From Rhizobium sp. ACO-34A (GTDB lineage Bacteria; Pseudomonadota; Alphaproteobacteria; Rhizobiales; Rhizobiaceae), in NCBI GenBank assembly GCA_002600635.1, contig CP021371.1, positions 1,739,001 to 1,803,000 of the forward strand: DNA of 64,000 nt, in the 5' to 3' direction. Position 1 is the stretch's first letter. Each line of letters opens with the position of its first letter. A program made the position numbers and the translations under genes. Under the pieces are notes generated by a model. The model saw only the letters and a program-made list of their open reading frames with translations. It ran no database searches and was not told the origin of the DNA. Shown piece after piece: positions 41,103-49,529 of this stretch.

Positions 41103-41508
41103 GTTCGATACCAAGTTCGTCGTTGTCCTGCGCGAGGATCTCGCCGCATGGCAGAAGCTAAACGTTACCGCCTTTCTCACCAGCGGCATAGTCGCGAGGG
41201 AGGAAGGCATGATCGGCGAGCCGTATAGAGACGCCGCGGGTAATCTCTACAATGCGCTTTGCATCCAGCCGGTTGTAGTCCTGTCCGGCGATCAGGAGAC
41301 CCTCCGCAAGATCCATTTGCGATCCCTGGAGCGGGAAGTGCCAAGCTCCCTCTACATCGAGGAGATGTTTTCAACCGGCCATGACGCCGCCAACCGTGCC
41401 GTTTTTGCCGAGTTCTCCCCGGAGAATGCGAAGGTGGTGGGCCTTGCACTGCGCGCCGACAAGAAGACCGTCGACAAGATCACCAAGGGCGCCCGGATGC
41501 ATGGATAA
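41101..41508 (+). CDS. DUF2000-family protein
   Basis: Product of 135 residues matching the small DUF2000 family (KFVVVLREDLAAWQKLNVTAFLTSGI, GEPYRDAAGNLYNALCIQPVVVL, YIEEMFSTGHDAANR). Its biochemical role is unknown; the fold resembles peptidyl-tRNA hydrolase-like domains. GGAG six bases before the ATG at 41101 makes this start firm. The gene is divergent from an AraC regulator with overlapping start codons. It converges with the small membrane protein gene, whose 3' end it overlaps by 29 bases. Confidence 0.88.
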   Translation: MFDTKFVVVLREDLAAWQKLNVTAFLTSGIVAREEGMIGEPYRDAAGNLYNALCIQPVVVLSGDQETLRKIHLRSLEREVPSSLYIEEMFSTGHDAANRAVFAEFSPENAKVVGLALRADKKTVDKITKGARMHG

Positions 41509-41812
41509 GGTCCAGCAGGGCGCCGATGCCGAGGGGTAGCAGGGTGAGCGCGGCGTTCACGGGCGTCGCGAACCCAAGCACCAGCGAGGTGGCGAGGCTC
41601 ACCAGCAGATAAAGCCCCCAGGCCAGCTTCTGTCGGGTCATCAGGCCGGCGATGCAGAGGGCGAGATTGATCAGAAGCAGCGAGATGGCGATTGCCGAGG
41701 CGAGCGACGGCGACATGAAGCCGCGCCGTCTCAGATCTGCAGTGGCCAGCGCAAGCACTGCGGTGGCAATGACGAGCCCGACCAGTTTTCTCGATGGCAA
41801 AATTCCGGACAA
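41480..41812 (-). CDS. Small membrane protein, TTG start
   Basis: Product of 110 residues with three to four hydrophobic helices and no recognised family. It starts at TTG (41812) immediately after the TGA of the DUF2891 gene. The sequence GGAGGCCTGATTG puts a full Shine-Dalgarno five bases before the TTG, strong evidence for this unusual start and for translational coupling. The last 29 bases overlap the convergent DUF2000 gene. Confidence 0.75.
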   Translation of the reverse strand: MSGILPSRKLVGLVIATAVLALATADLRRRGFMSPSLASAIAISLLLINLALCIAGLMTRQKLAWGLYLLVSLATSLVLGFATPVNAALTLLPLGIGALLDLIHASGRPW

Positions 41813-42826
41813 TCAGGCCTCCAGAGCCAGAACCGCGAAGCTCGCGAGCCAGTGTTCGCCCATATAGTCACCGGCGACGTGGGGCAGGGACGCGGCAAGA
41901 TGCCGATCGGCGGCCGCTTGCAGGACAGCATGGCGCGGGTCGTCCACGGGGAGTGCGTTGGCGAGTGAGCGAAAGCACCATGCACGACTGAGGTTCAGCC
42001 CGTCCAGATGCGCAATCTTGCCGTCGGATCGGTCCGAGACGCTGGCGTGCGAAAACAGCGTCGTCGGCTGCCTCTCTGCAAGCCTCGGCAGGAATTTGCT
42101 CAACCAGTCGGCGACGAACGTCTCGACAGGCAGAAGGCGACGCATGCATTCCGCCTCGGCAAGGGCAGGCGACAGGAAGTCGTCGCCGGACGGCTCTCCC
42201 CAGGCAGGGCAATCCCGGTCCTCGTCATACCAGCGAAGAGCCGTCGTGCGGAGAAGATCGACCAACGTTTGGTCATTGATCGCGGTGCCGTAGTCCGCCG
42301 CCAGCCGGATCGCGAAGGCCGTGTTGAAATGCGTGCCTACCCTGACGGGATAGGTGGCGAGAGGCAGGAAGTCATTGAAGCAACCGGCGATAAGCCGGGA
42401 GAGGGGCCGAAGGATATCCGCGAAGCGGCTATCCTTCATAACTTCCAGTTCCGCCGCGAGCTTCAGCAGCCAGCCCCAGCCATAGGGACGCTCGAAACCG
42501 CGCGGTTCGGGCCGCTCGAAGAGTGCGACTTCACCGGCGACGGCGTCTGTGGTCAACCGCCGTTCGAAAAGGCTGAGGATCTCGGGCGCTGACGGGAGAT
42601 CGGCGAAGCGGTTGAGGAGGCGGGCAAGCATCCAGTAGCCGTGCACACAGGAATGCCAGTCATAGCTGCCGAAGAAGACCGGGTGCGTCTCGCGGGGCGA
42701 ACGCACATCATCGTGGCTGCCGAAGACGAAGCCTGGCTTATGGGGGTATTCCCGCTCGACATGGGAAAGCGCGATACGCGCAAACTTTTCAGCCGTTTGC
42801 AGGTCGAGTTCATGCGTCCGCGCCAT
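41813..42826 (-). CDS. DUF2891-family protein
   Basis: Product of 337 residues. HPVFFGSYDWHSCVHGYWMLARLL near the N-terminus and RPYGWGWLLKLAAELE are characteristic of DUF2891, a family of probable all-helical (alpha/alpha-toroid-like) cytoplasmic proteins of unknown activity. HLDGLNLSRAWC and AGDYMGEHWLASFAVLALE close the protein. GGGGAG lies six bases before the ATG at 42826; upstream in-frame starts fall inside the preceding gene. It overlaps the end of the Rsm22-like gene by 17 bases and is followed directly by the TTG-started membrane protein gene. Confidence 0.88.
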   Translation of the reverse strand: MARTHELDLQTAEKFARIALSHVEREYPHKPGFVFGSHDDVRSPRETHPVFFGSYDWHSCVHGYWMLARLLNRFADLPSAPEILSLFERRLTTDAVAGEVALFERPEPRGFERPYGWGWLLKLAAELEVMKDSRFADILRPLSRLIAGCFNDFLPLATYPVRVGTHFNTAFAIRLAADYGTAINDQTLVDLLRTTALRWYDEDRDCPAWGEPSGDDFLSPALAEAECMRRLLPVETFVADWLSKFLPRLAERQPTTLFSHASVSDRSDGKIAHLDGLNLSRAWCFRSLANALPVDDPRHAVLQAAADRHLAASLPHVAGDYMGEHWLASFAVLALEA

Positions 42827-43802
42827 TGCCATCTCCCCTCGCATCGAAGGCATCACCCCAATCCGCACGACGGGCCGCCTTGAAGATTGCTCCGTCGCGA
42901 CGGCTGACGGTGATCTCCGAGGCGCTGCCGTCGGTGCGACAGAGCTTCAGCCGTCCAACGCCACCGGAAATCCTCGGTGGAGCCAGAACCCGGGCTTCCG
43001 GCGGTTCTGCGGAATGCCGCGAGGCGGCGATGAAGATGTATTTCTCGTCTTCCCACGGCACTTCTCCCTGCTTGGCGAGGCGATGCACGCGCGAGCGTGC
43101 GACGCGGCGGGAGAAGTGGCACCAGTCCGGCGCTTCGATGGGGCAGGCTGCGGCATGCGGGCAGGGGGCCACGATATGGGCGCCTGCCTCCAGCAACGTC
43201 GCCCGCGCCGTCAGGATGCGCCGCCAGCCGGCTGGTGTCCCGGGCTCCACGATGACGATGGTGTGGCCGGTCAGCGCCCAGAGCCGGGAAATTGCTGCCG
43301 GTATGGCGTTCTCGGCTATCTCGTCCAGCACATAGGCGAGTGTCACGAGATCGGCGGTTGGCAACTGGGGAATGGAACCGGTGAGATCGCCAGCAAGCCA
43401 TTGGCAATCCACTCGCCCAGCCTTGGCGAGTGCATCGCCGACCGAGCGTATCGCGGCACTTGCCTCGACGAGGCTTGCCCGCCTGAGCTCCGGCCAGCAA
43501 TCGGCCGCAGCCCAGAGCGCGGTGCCCGGGCCTGCACCGACATCGATCAGGCTTTCCGGCGCGAAGGAGGGCGATGCTTCCTCGACCATGGAAAGCGCCG
43601 CACGAACGGCTGCGAAGGTGGCGGGCAGGCGAGTGGCGAGATACGCCTTGGCGGCCAGTTCGCCATCGATGTGGAACTTGCCGTCGCGCACTTCGCGGCG
43701 ATAGCGGTCGGACAGCTTTTCGCTGGCACGCTGCAGACGCTCCAGCGGTTCGCGGGCAAGCATCTGGTCTACGGCGGCACGGAGCGGAGCGGGCAGTTCC
43801 AC
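42810..43802 (-). CDS. Rsm22-family ribosome-associated methyltransferase-like protein
   Basis: Product of 330 residues. The SAM-binding fold has LIDVGAGPGTALWAA and VTLAYVLDEIAE. A cysteine cluster (APCPHAAACPIEAPDWCHFSRR) sits in the position of the iron-sulphur site described for mitochondrial Rsm22/METTL17, which act in small-subunit assembly. It is therefore probably ribosome-linked; catalytic activity is uncertain. GTG start at 43802 with GAGG eight bases ahead. It sits in a minus-strand run rnd, GNAT, Rsm22-like, DUF2891, small membrane protein. Confidence 0.9.
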   Translation of the reverse strand: MELPAPLRAAVDQMLAREPLERLQRASEKLSDRYRREVRDGKFHIDGELAAKAYLATRLPATFAAVRAALSMVEEASPSFAPESLIDVGAGPGTALWAAADCWPELRRASLVEASAAIRSVGDALAKAGRVDCQWLAGDLTGSIPQLPTADLVTLAYVLDEIAENAIPAAISRLWALTGHTIVIVEPGTPAGWRRILTARATLLEAGAHIVAPCPHAAACPIEAPDWCHFSRRVARSRVHRLAKQGEVPWEDEKYIFIAASRHSAEPPEARVLAPPRISGGVGRLKLCRTDGSASEITVSRRDGAIFKAARRADWGDAFDARGDGNGADA

Positions 43803-43812
43803 GGCGATGACC

Positions 43813-44307
43813 TCAGTTTTGCGCCGACCACTCGGGGCGCGTGATCGACATCACGATCAGATCGGCCCGGTTGCCGTCAGGAAGCACGGCCGATTGCCGC
43901 TCCGTACCTTCCTCGACAAAGCCGTTTTTCCGGTAGACGGACTGCGCCCGATCATTTCCGCGGATCAACTTGAGCCAGAAGCGAAAGGTCTTCGTTTCGC
44001 GAAAGACGAAATCGACCGCACCGCCCACAAGCCGAGAGCCATGTCCCTGTTCCGGAACCGCTACCGCAATCCTCTTGAGACAGACATTGCCGTCCCGGTT
44101 GTCAAAGTCCTTGAGGATCACGAAGCCGACCGGCAATCCGGCCTCCACCTCGCCAATCAGGTAGACGAACGTATCGTTCGCCATGCATGCCTTGTGCTCT
44201 TCGGCGCTGTAACGACCTATGAAGTAGTCGTAACCCGGCAGACGTTCGGTTTCCATGATGAAACCGATGTCATCAGGCGATGCGAGTCTCAGCCGCAGAG
44301 CCGGCAT
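43813..44307 (-). CDS. GNAT-family N-acetyltransferase
   Basis: Product of 164 residues with the Gcn5-related fold. The acetyl-CoA loop region reads KRIAVAVPEQGHGSRLVGGAVDFVF, and NDRAQSVYRKNGFVEEG supplies the C-terminal motif with the conserved Asn/Tyr. The residue set resembles RimI/RimJ-like or small-molecule acetylases; the substrate is unknown. The ATG at 44307 lies four bases beyond the rnd stop, so it is co-transcribed with rnd. The upstream frame extension lies inside rnd. Confidence 0.9.
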   Translation of the reverse strand: MPALRLRLASPDDIGFIMETERLPGYDYFIGRYSAEEHKACMANDTFVYLIGEVEAGLPVGFVILKDFDNRDGNVCLKRIAVAVPEQGHGSRLVGGAVDFVFRETKTFRFWLKLIRGNDRAQSVYRKNGFVEEGTERQSAVLPDGNRADLIVMSITRPEWSAQN

Positions 44308-44311
44308 CCGC

Positions 44312-45457
44312 TCAGAATTCCACCGCTTCGACGCGCTTGTCGACGAAGCGCAGGCCGACACCACCGGAAATCAGCTTCAGCGCCAGATCCCCGAACAGTT
44401 CCCGACGCCAGCCCTGCAGGGCTGGAACGTCGGCCTTCTCGCCTTCGGCCGCGATCTTTTCCAGATCGTCGCTGTTGGCGATCACCTTGGAGGCGACGCC
44501 ATGCTTTTCCGAGGTCAGGCGCAGCAGCACCTTGAGGAGTTCGACGGCGGCCTGAGCACCTTCCGGCGCATGATTGTGACGCTGGACGTGCGGCATGTCG
44601 GACTTCGGGAGTGCGAGCGCAGCGTTGACCTGTTCGATGATGGCTGCACCCGAGGAGGAACGCTCCCAACCCTTCGGGATGGTACGCAGGCGGCTGAGCG
44701 CTTCCGTGTCCTTCGGCTGCTGCTGGGCGATTTCGTAGATCGCGTCGTCCTTCAGCACGCGGGAGCGCGGCACGTTGCGGCTGCGTGCTTCACGCTCACG
44801 CCATGCGGCGACATATTGCATGACTGCGAGTTCCTGCGGCTTGCGCAGCCGCATCTTCAGGCGCTGCCACGCATCGTCGGGATGCAGGTCGTAGGTCTCG
44901 CGCGATTCGAGAATGGCCATCTCTTCCGTCAGCCATTCGGCGCGACCGTCGCGCTCGAGATCGGACTTGAGCTTGAGGTAGACGTCGCGCAGATGGGTGA
45001 CGTCTGCCAGCGCATAATCGAGCTGCTTGTCGGAAAGCGGTCGACGGCTCCAGTCGGTGAAGCGCGACGTCTTGTCGATATGGACGTTCTTCACCTTCTG
45101 CACCAGCTGGTCGTAGGAGACGCTGTCGCCGAAGCCGCAGACCATCGCAGCCACCTGGGTATCGAAGATCGGATGCGGGATGAGGTTACCGAGGTGGAAG
45201 ATGATTTCGATGTCCTGCCGGGCGGCATGGAACACCTTTACCACCGAATCATCGGCCATCAGGGTGAAGAAAGGGGCAAGGTCGAGACCCTTGGCCAGCG
45301 GATCGACGATCACTTCGAGATCGGGGCTGGCCATCTGGATAAGGCAGAGTTCCGGCCAAAACGTTGTTTCCCGGAGAAATTCGGTATCGATCGTAATGAA
45401 ATCCGATTGGGCGAGCTTGAGGCACGCTTTCTCTAATGCGGCGGTAGTTTCAATCAT
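44312..45457 (-). CDS. rnd: Ribonuclease D
   Basis: Product of 381 residues, a 3'-5' exoribonuclease in tRNA maturation. The DEDDy motifs are present: DTEF in FITIDTEFLRE, VFHAARQDIEI, and DYALADVTHLRDVY. Two HRDC-like helical domains follow (KLKSDLERDGRAEWL onward, YVAAWREREARSRNVPRSRVLKDDAIYEIA). It is first in the rnd-GNAT-Rsm22-DUF2891 run. The start is the ATG at 45457 with a weak GAG ribosome site. Confidence 0.95.
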   Translation of the reverse strand: MIETTAALEKACLKLAQSDFITIDTEFLRETTFWPELCLIQMASPDLEVIVDPLAKGLDLAPFFTLMADDSVVKVFHAARQDIEIIFHLGNLIPHPIFDTQVAAMVCGFGDSVSYDQLVQKVKNVHIDKTSRFTDWSRRPLSDKQLDYALADVTHLRDVYLKLKSDLERDGRAEWLTEEMAILESRETYDLHPDDAWQRLKMRLRKPQELAVMQYVAAWREREARSRNVPRSRVLKDDAIYEIAQQQPKDTEALSRLRTIPKGWERSSSGAAIIEQVNAALALPKSDMPHVQRHNHAPEGAQAAVELLKVLLRLTSEKHGVASKVIANSDDLEKIAAEGEKADVPALQGWRRELFGDLALKLISGGVGLRFVDKRVEAVEF

Positions 45458-45599
45458 TTCGGCTCGGTCATGTAAAAAAGGTTGTTAACCTTAGTTCTCC
45501 TTTCGACCGTGGATGTCAATACGAACGGCCTGCCGCGGCCGCGCGTACGACAGTTGCGCCCTGTTTTCGCAATTTGTGACGGTAAATCGCGAGGCAGGT

Positions 45600-46481
45600 T
45601 TACTTTTCGTGGCGAAGCGCGACGATGTTGTCGCGATGAACACGCTCATAGGGTGCGAAATAGATGACGCTGCCATGCGCTAGTTCCGGGGCGATGAAAT
45701 CAGCGAGACTGGTCTTGTCGAGATTGGGATCGGCGACGTTATCCATCAGCCGCTGGAGGTAGTCACGGTTCGCCTGGATCAGGTCCGGCGCATAACCGCC
45801 GCCACCGATCCGCTCCTCGGAGCCGTGGTTCGGCAAGATGTGGCGGATGGGAAGCCCGGCGAGTCGGTCAAGTTCCTCGATGTGACGAAGCGTATGCTCC
45901 GGCTCGGAAATATAGGTGACCGTATCCTCCAGCGTATCGCCGGCAAGAAGGACACCGATGTCGGGCAGGAAAAGAACTGTTCCGTCCGCGCTGTGGATAT
46001 CGAACTGCAGGAGTTCGACGTTCCATTTGCCGACATTGAGTTCGAGCCGCTCATTGAAAAGAGTGTTGGGCATCACGACGGGATCGATGGGCGGGTTCTT
46101 TGCGGCGAGAACTGCGGCGTTGTCAGCCATCGCCTGTGCCGTCAGCCGGCTGGCTATGATTTCGCAGTCGGCAAAGACCGCGTTTCCGGCGATATGATCG
46201 GTGTGCCAGTGGCTGAGCACCACGCGAATGCGGGAGACGCCAAGCCCCTCCAGATGACGCCTTACGGCGCGGGCGTGATCGAGGGAAATATGCGTATCGT
46301 AGACGAGCGCCTCGTTGCCGGAAACGATGGCGTAGCTGGCGACGCCGAGGCTGTAGGCGCCGTCGTCCAGCCAGTTTCGGTGAGGCGAATGCAGGCGTTT
46401 TCCGGGAATGCGGCCGTCGTAATAGGCGAAGAGCCCGGAATAGGGCTCGAGGATACGGAGCGTGGCGGCAAGGTCGGTCAC
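45600..46481 (-). CDS. MBL-fold metallo-hydrolase
   Basis: Product of 293 residues. The zinc motif is LSHWHTDHIAGN; the second-site residues are in FLPDIGVLLAGDTLED and ILPNHGSEE. It differs clearly from the other MBL hydrolase in this window and lacks a winged-helix tail. A GTG at 46481 with AGGAAG six bases upstream is preferred over an ATG at 46559 that has no ribosome site. It lies 96 bases downstream of the multicopper oxidase gene on the same strand. The substrate is unknown. Confidence 0.88.
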   Translation of the reverse strand: MTDLAATLRILEPYSGLFAYYDGRIPGKRLHSPHRNWLDDGAYSLGVASYAIVSGNEALVYDTHISLDHARAVRRHLEGLGVSRIRVVLSHWHTDHIAGNAVFADCEIIASRLTAQAMADNAAVLAAKNPPIDPVVMPNTLFNERLELNVGKWNVELLQFDIHSADGTVLFLPDIGVLLAGDTLEDTVTYISEPEHTLRHIEELDRLAGLPIRHILPNHGSEERIGGGGYAPDLIQANRDYLQRLMDNVADPNLDKTSLADFIAPELAHGSVIYFAPYERVHRDNIVALRHEK

Positions 46482-46577
46482 GGCAGCTTCCTGCGCTGGT
46501 GTCGTCGCAGGTTGATGCCTGTGTGGCCTGTCCGCTGTCAAGTCACGCAATCGGGCCATATGGCCGGATGAAGCGTG

Positions 46578-47987
46578 TCATACGACCCGCACATAGCTGG
46601 TCATGCCGGTCTTCTGGTGCTCGATGATGTGGCAATGCAGGACCCAGTTGCCGGGATTGTCCGCGACCACCGCCAACTGCACCTTTTCATCGGGCAGGAC
46701 GAGATAGGTGTCGGAGACGAGAGGCGAAACCGGTCCCTTGGATGACGAGACGACCTTGAAGTTCATGCCGTGGATGTGGATCGGATGCGCGTGCGGCGTC
46801 ACGTTTTCCAGATTGAACATGTAGGTCTTGCCGAGCTTCATTTCGGCCAGCGGATCCATCGGGTCGGCGCTGTCGCCGGGGTAGGGCACCTTGTTGATCG
46901 CCCAGAAGGAATAGCCAAGCGAACCGCAGATCGAGTCCTTTGCCGCATTCTCGGCTGTCGCGCTCAGCACGAGCGGAACCGGAATGGCATTGGCAAGGTT
47001 TGCCTCGACCGGAGGATTGGGCGCAAGCGGCGCCACATCGCCAAGGTTCCGCTTCAGGGACGAGCCGACGGAGCGAAGCCGGGCGACGATCTTCGGCGTC
47101 GATGGCCTGATGTCCTCGAGTGCTGCTGTTTCACCTTCCGTATCCGGCATGCGAACCACGAGATCGAGCCGCTGGCCGGGCGCGATGACCACGGTATCTA
47201 GCGGCATGTGTTCGGGAACAGGCTGGCCGTCGATGGCGATGATCAGGGCTTCCGCGCCCACCATCTTCAGATTGAAAATGCGCGTGACGTCGGACACGAG
47301 GATGCGCAGGCGGACAAGGCCGCCTGTGGGCGCATCATAGCTCGGCTCCAGCTGCCAGTTGGCCGTACGCACGGTGCCGAACGTGCCGGTCTTCGCCGCG
47401 TCGCGTGCCTTGAACTGCTCGATGAACTGGCTGTTGCCGCCAAGCCGCCAGTCACGAAGGTTGATCGCCACTTCCGCGTCGAAAACAGGATCGTTGGGGT
47501 CTTCGACGATGAACATGCCGGCAAGGCCGCGGCCGATCTGCTCCAGCGTGTTGCAATGGGGATGATACCAGTAAGTGCCTGCATCGGGCGGTATGAGCGC
47601 ATAGTCGAAGCTGTCGCCCGGATAGACATAGGGCTGGGTCAGGAAGGGAACGCCGTCCATGGCGTTATCGATCCTGAGGCCATGCCAGTGGACGGTGCTG
47701 GGCTCGTCCAGATTATTGAGGAAACGGGCAGCAAAGGGCTCGCCGCGCCGCGCGCGAAGCACCGGCGGCGCAACATCCGCAGCATCGCCGCCACCCAGAC
47801 GATAGCTCATGACGCCCTCGGTCGCCGCCTTGCCATCGATCATGGCGCTTCGCCGATAGGCTTCGAGCGTTACCGGATTGGCGGCGGCAAGCGCGTTGGT
47901 CAGGCGCGGCAGGAATGCCATGCCTGAAGCATAGGCGCCAGCGACGGCGGAAGCTTTGAGAAGATTGCGACGGGTGAGCAGAGCCAT
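46578..47987 (-). CDS. Tat-exported multicopper oxidase
   Basis: Product of 469 residues. A twin-arginine signal (TRRNLLKASAVAGAY) indicates folded export to the periplasm. All four copper-binding blocks are present: HWHGLRID, WYHPHCNT, HPIHIHG, and HCHIIEHQKTGM with the type-1 copper cysteine and axial methionine. The layout fits SufI/CueO/laccase-like enzymes that oxidise Cu(I), phenols or metals while reducing oxygen. No methionine-rich CueO insert is obvious. AGGAG precedes the ATG. A hairpin (AAAGAG/CTCTTT, 48003-48021) lies just upstream in the leader. An MFS transporter gene precedes it. Confidence 0.94.
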   Translation of the reverse strand: MALLTRRNLLKASAVAGAYASGMAFLPRLTNALAAANPVTLEAYRRSAMIDGKAATEGVMSYRLGGGDAADVAPPVLRARRGEPFAARFLNNLDEPSTVHWHGLRIDNAMDGVPFLTQPYVYPGDSFDYALIPPDAGTYWYHPHCNTLEQIGRGLAGMFIVEDPNDPVFDAEVAINLRDWRLGGNSQFIEQFKARDAAKTGTFGTVRTANWQLEPSYDAPTGGLVRLRILVSDVTRIFNLKMVGAEALIIAIDGQPVPEHMPLDTVVIAPGQRLDLVVRMPDTEGETAALEDIRPSTPKIVARLRSVGSSLKRNLGDVAPLAPNPPVEANLANAIPVPLVLSATAENAAKDSICGSLGYSFWAINKVPYPGDSADPMDPLAEMKLGKTYMFNLENVTPHAHPIHIHGMNFKVVSSSKGPVSPLVSDTYLVLPDEKVQLAVVADNPGNWVLHCHIIEHQKTGMTSYVRVV

Positions 47988-48073
47988 GGGGCTTCTCCTG
48001 CGAAAGAGCTTACGCCTCTTTAAACTTGAGGTGAAAAATCATCAATATCCCGACCGCGGCCAAACTGCCGCAG

Positions 48074-49309
48074 TCAGTCGTCTTTCTCGGTCGGCGGAGT
48101 CGCCAGCTTGTTGAAGAAGGTGGAGGTTCTGAGCAGGTTGCGGAACCGCTGCCGCCGGCTGCCTGTCGGTACGCCGCTGCGGGTTCCCATGCGCAGAACC
48201 GTGTAGGCCATGAAGGCGAAGAGCACCACCGTCGTATAGATGAAGAGCGCCTGCGGGCCGAAGAGGTCGAGCATGAAGGATGCAAATAGCGGGCCGATGA
48301 CCGCGCCGATGGACCAGAAAAACAGCGTGCCGGCGGAAACCAGCGCATGCTGGCCGGGAGCGGCATGGTCGTTGGCATGGGCCGAGCAAAGCGAATAGAG
48401 TGGCATGCCGAAGGCGCCGAAGACGAAGATGCCGACAAAGTTCAGCCACTCGTTCGTACCCGCGACGAAAGCGAGGAAAAGCCCGGCGGCGAAACTGCCG
48501 AAGGCCGAGACCAGGATGATGACCCGGCGGTCCAGCTTGTCGGAATAATGACCGAGCGGATATTGCAGCACGACGCCGGCGAAGATGCCGACGCTCATGA
48601 AGGTCGCGATCGAGGTGATCGACATGCCGATCCCATCGGCATAGATCGGCCCGAGCGAGCGAAAGCTGGAATTGGTGAGGCCGACGACGATGCAGCCGAC
48701 CGTGGCGAGCGGCGAGACCTTCCACAGGACACGCAGGTCGAAGCGAACGGCCTGCGGCGGGGAGGGGCTGGACCGGTCGGCAAACGAGATCGGGACCAGC
48801 GAGAGCGTGAGCGCCATCGAGATGATGGCGAAGAGTTCGAAACCGCTGATGCCGACTGCGGGGATCATGTACTGGGCGAAGGTCACCGCGCCGAGATCGA
48901 CGAAACGGTATATGGAGAGCGTTCTGGCCCGGTTGTCGTTCGTTACCCGCGCGTTGAGCCAGCTCTCGACCACGGCGAAGAGGCCGGCGAAACAGAGCCC
49001 CTGGATCAGCCGCATGGTGAACCAGCTCGTCGGGTGAATGAAAAGCAGCATGGAAATGGAGGCCGCCGAAGCGATAGCCGCCAGGGCGCTGAACGTCCGG
49101 ATATGCCCGATCGACCGGATGATGCGGGTCACATAGATACAGCCGATCGCAAAGCCGATATTGTAGCCCGTCCCGATGATGCCGATCATCGACGTCGAGA
49201 AACCTTCCTGCAGCGCGCGAAGCGAGATGAAGGTGCCTTGCAGGCCATTGCCGCCGATCAGGATGCCTGCGGTGATGAGAAGCGGGATGAGGGGGCGGAT
49301 ATCGTTCAT
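48074..49309 (-). CDS. MFS transporter (YcaD-like)
   Basis: Product of 411 residues with twelve predicted membrane helices. Typical features are LIQGLCFAGLFAVVESWLNARVTNDNRAR, which resembles the YcaD/CynX-type group, and QYPLGHYSDKLDRRVIILVSAFGSF, the conserved cytoplasmic loop between helices 8 and 9. The substrate is unknown. The ATG at 49309 has AGG six bases ahead; an ATG at 49324 is a possible alternative. It is divergent from aspS and lies 86 bases upstream of the multicopper oxidase gene on the same strand. Confidence 0.9.
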   Translation of the reverse strand: MNDIRPLIPLLITAGILIGGNGLQGTFISLRALQEGFSTSMIGIIGTGYNIGFAIGCIYVTRIIRSIGHIRTFSALAAIASAASISMLLFIHPTSWFTMRLIQGLCFAGLFAVVESWLNARVTNDNRARTLSIYRFVDLGAVTFAQYMIPAVGISGFELFAIISMALTLSLVPISFADRSSPSPPQAVRFDLRVLWKVSPLATVGCIVVGLTNSSFRSLGPIYADGIGMSITSIATFMSVGIFAGVVLQYPLGHYSDKLDRRVIILVSAFGSFAAGLFLAFVAGTNEWLNFVGIFVFGAFGMPLYSLCSAHANDHAAPGQHALVSAGTLFFWSIGAVIGPLFASFMLDLFGPQALFIYTTVVLFAFMAYTVLRMGTRSGVPTGSRRQRFRNLLRTSTFFNKLATPPTEKDD

Positions 49310-49420
49310 TGGACCTGCACGCATGAGCGGCCGCCGCGAGTCGGCGCCGTCACAGGATGCACCTTGTAGAGCAGAGGGTTGTGCTGTTACAGCGGAAATC
49401 TCGGCGACATATGCTCCAGC

Positions 49421-49449
49421 CTTGACAAATCGGACAGTCCGTGCGCTTT
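49421..49449 (+). promoter_or_regulatory. Possible aspS promoter
   Basis: CTTGACA at 49421-49427 is a perfect rhizobial -35. The hexamer 17 bases later (CGCTTT, 49444-49449) is a poor -10. The position, about 80 bases before the aspS ATG, is suitable, but the -10 leaves this uncertain. Confidence 0.4.
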
Positions 49450-49529
49450 TCCGCCCGATTTTTATCGGTTGTCTATGGTCGCCCGCGCGCCTTTTCGGCC
49501 GTTACCTTAGTCCAGGAAAGCTCTGAAAA

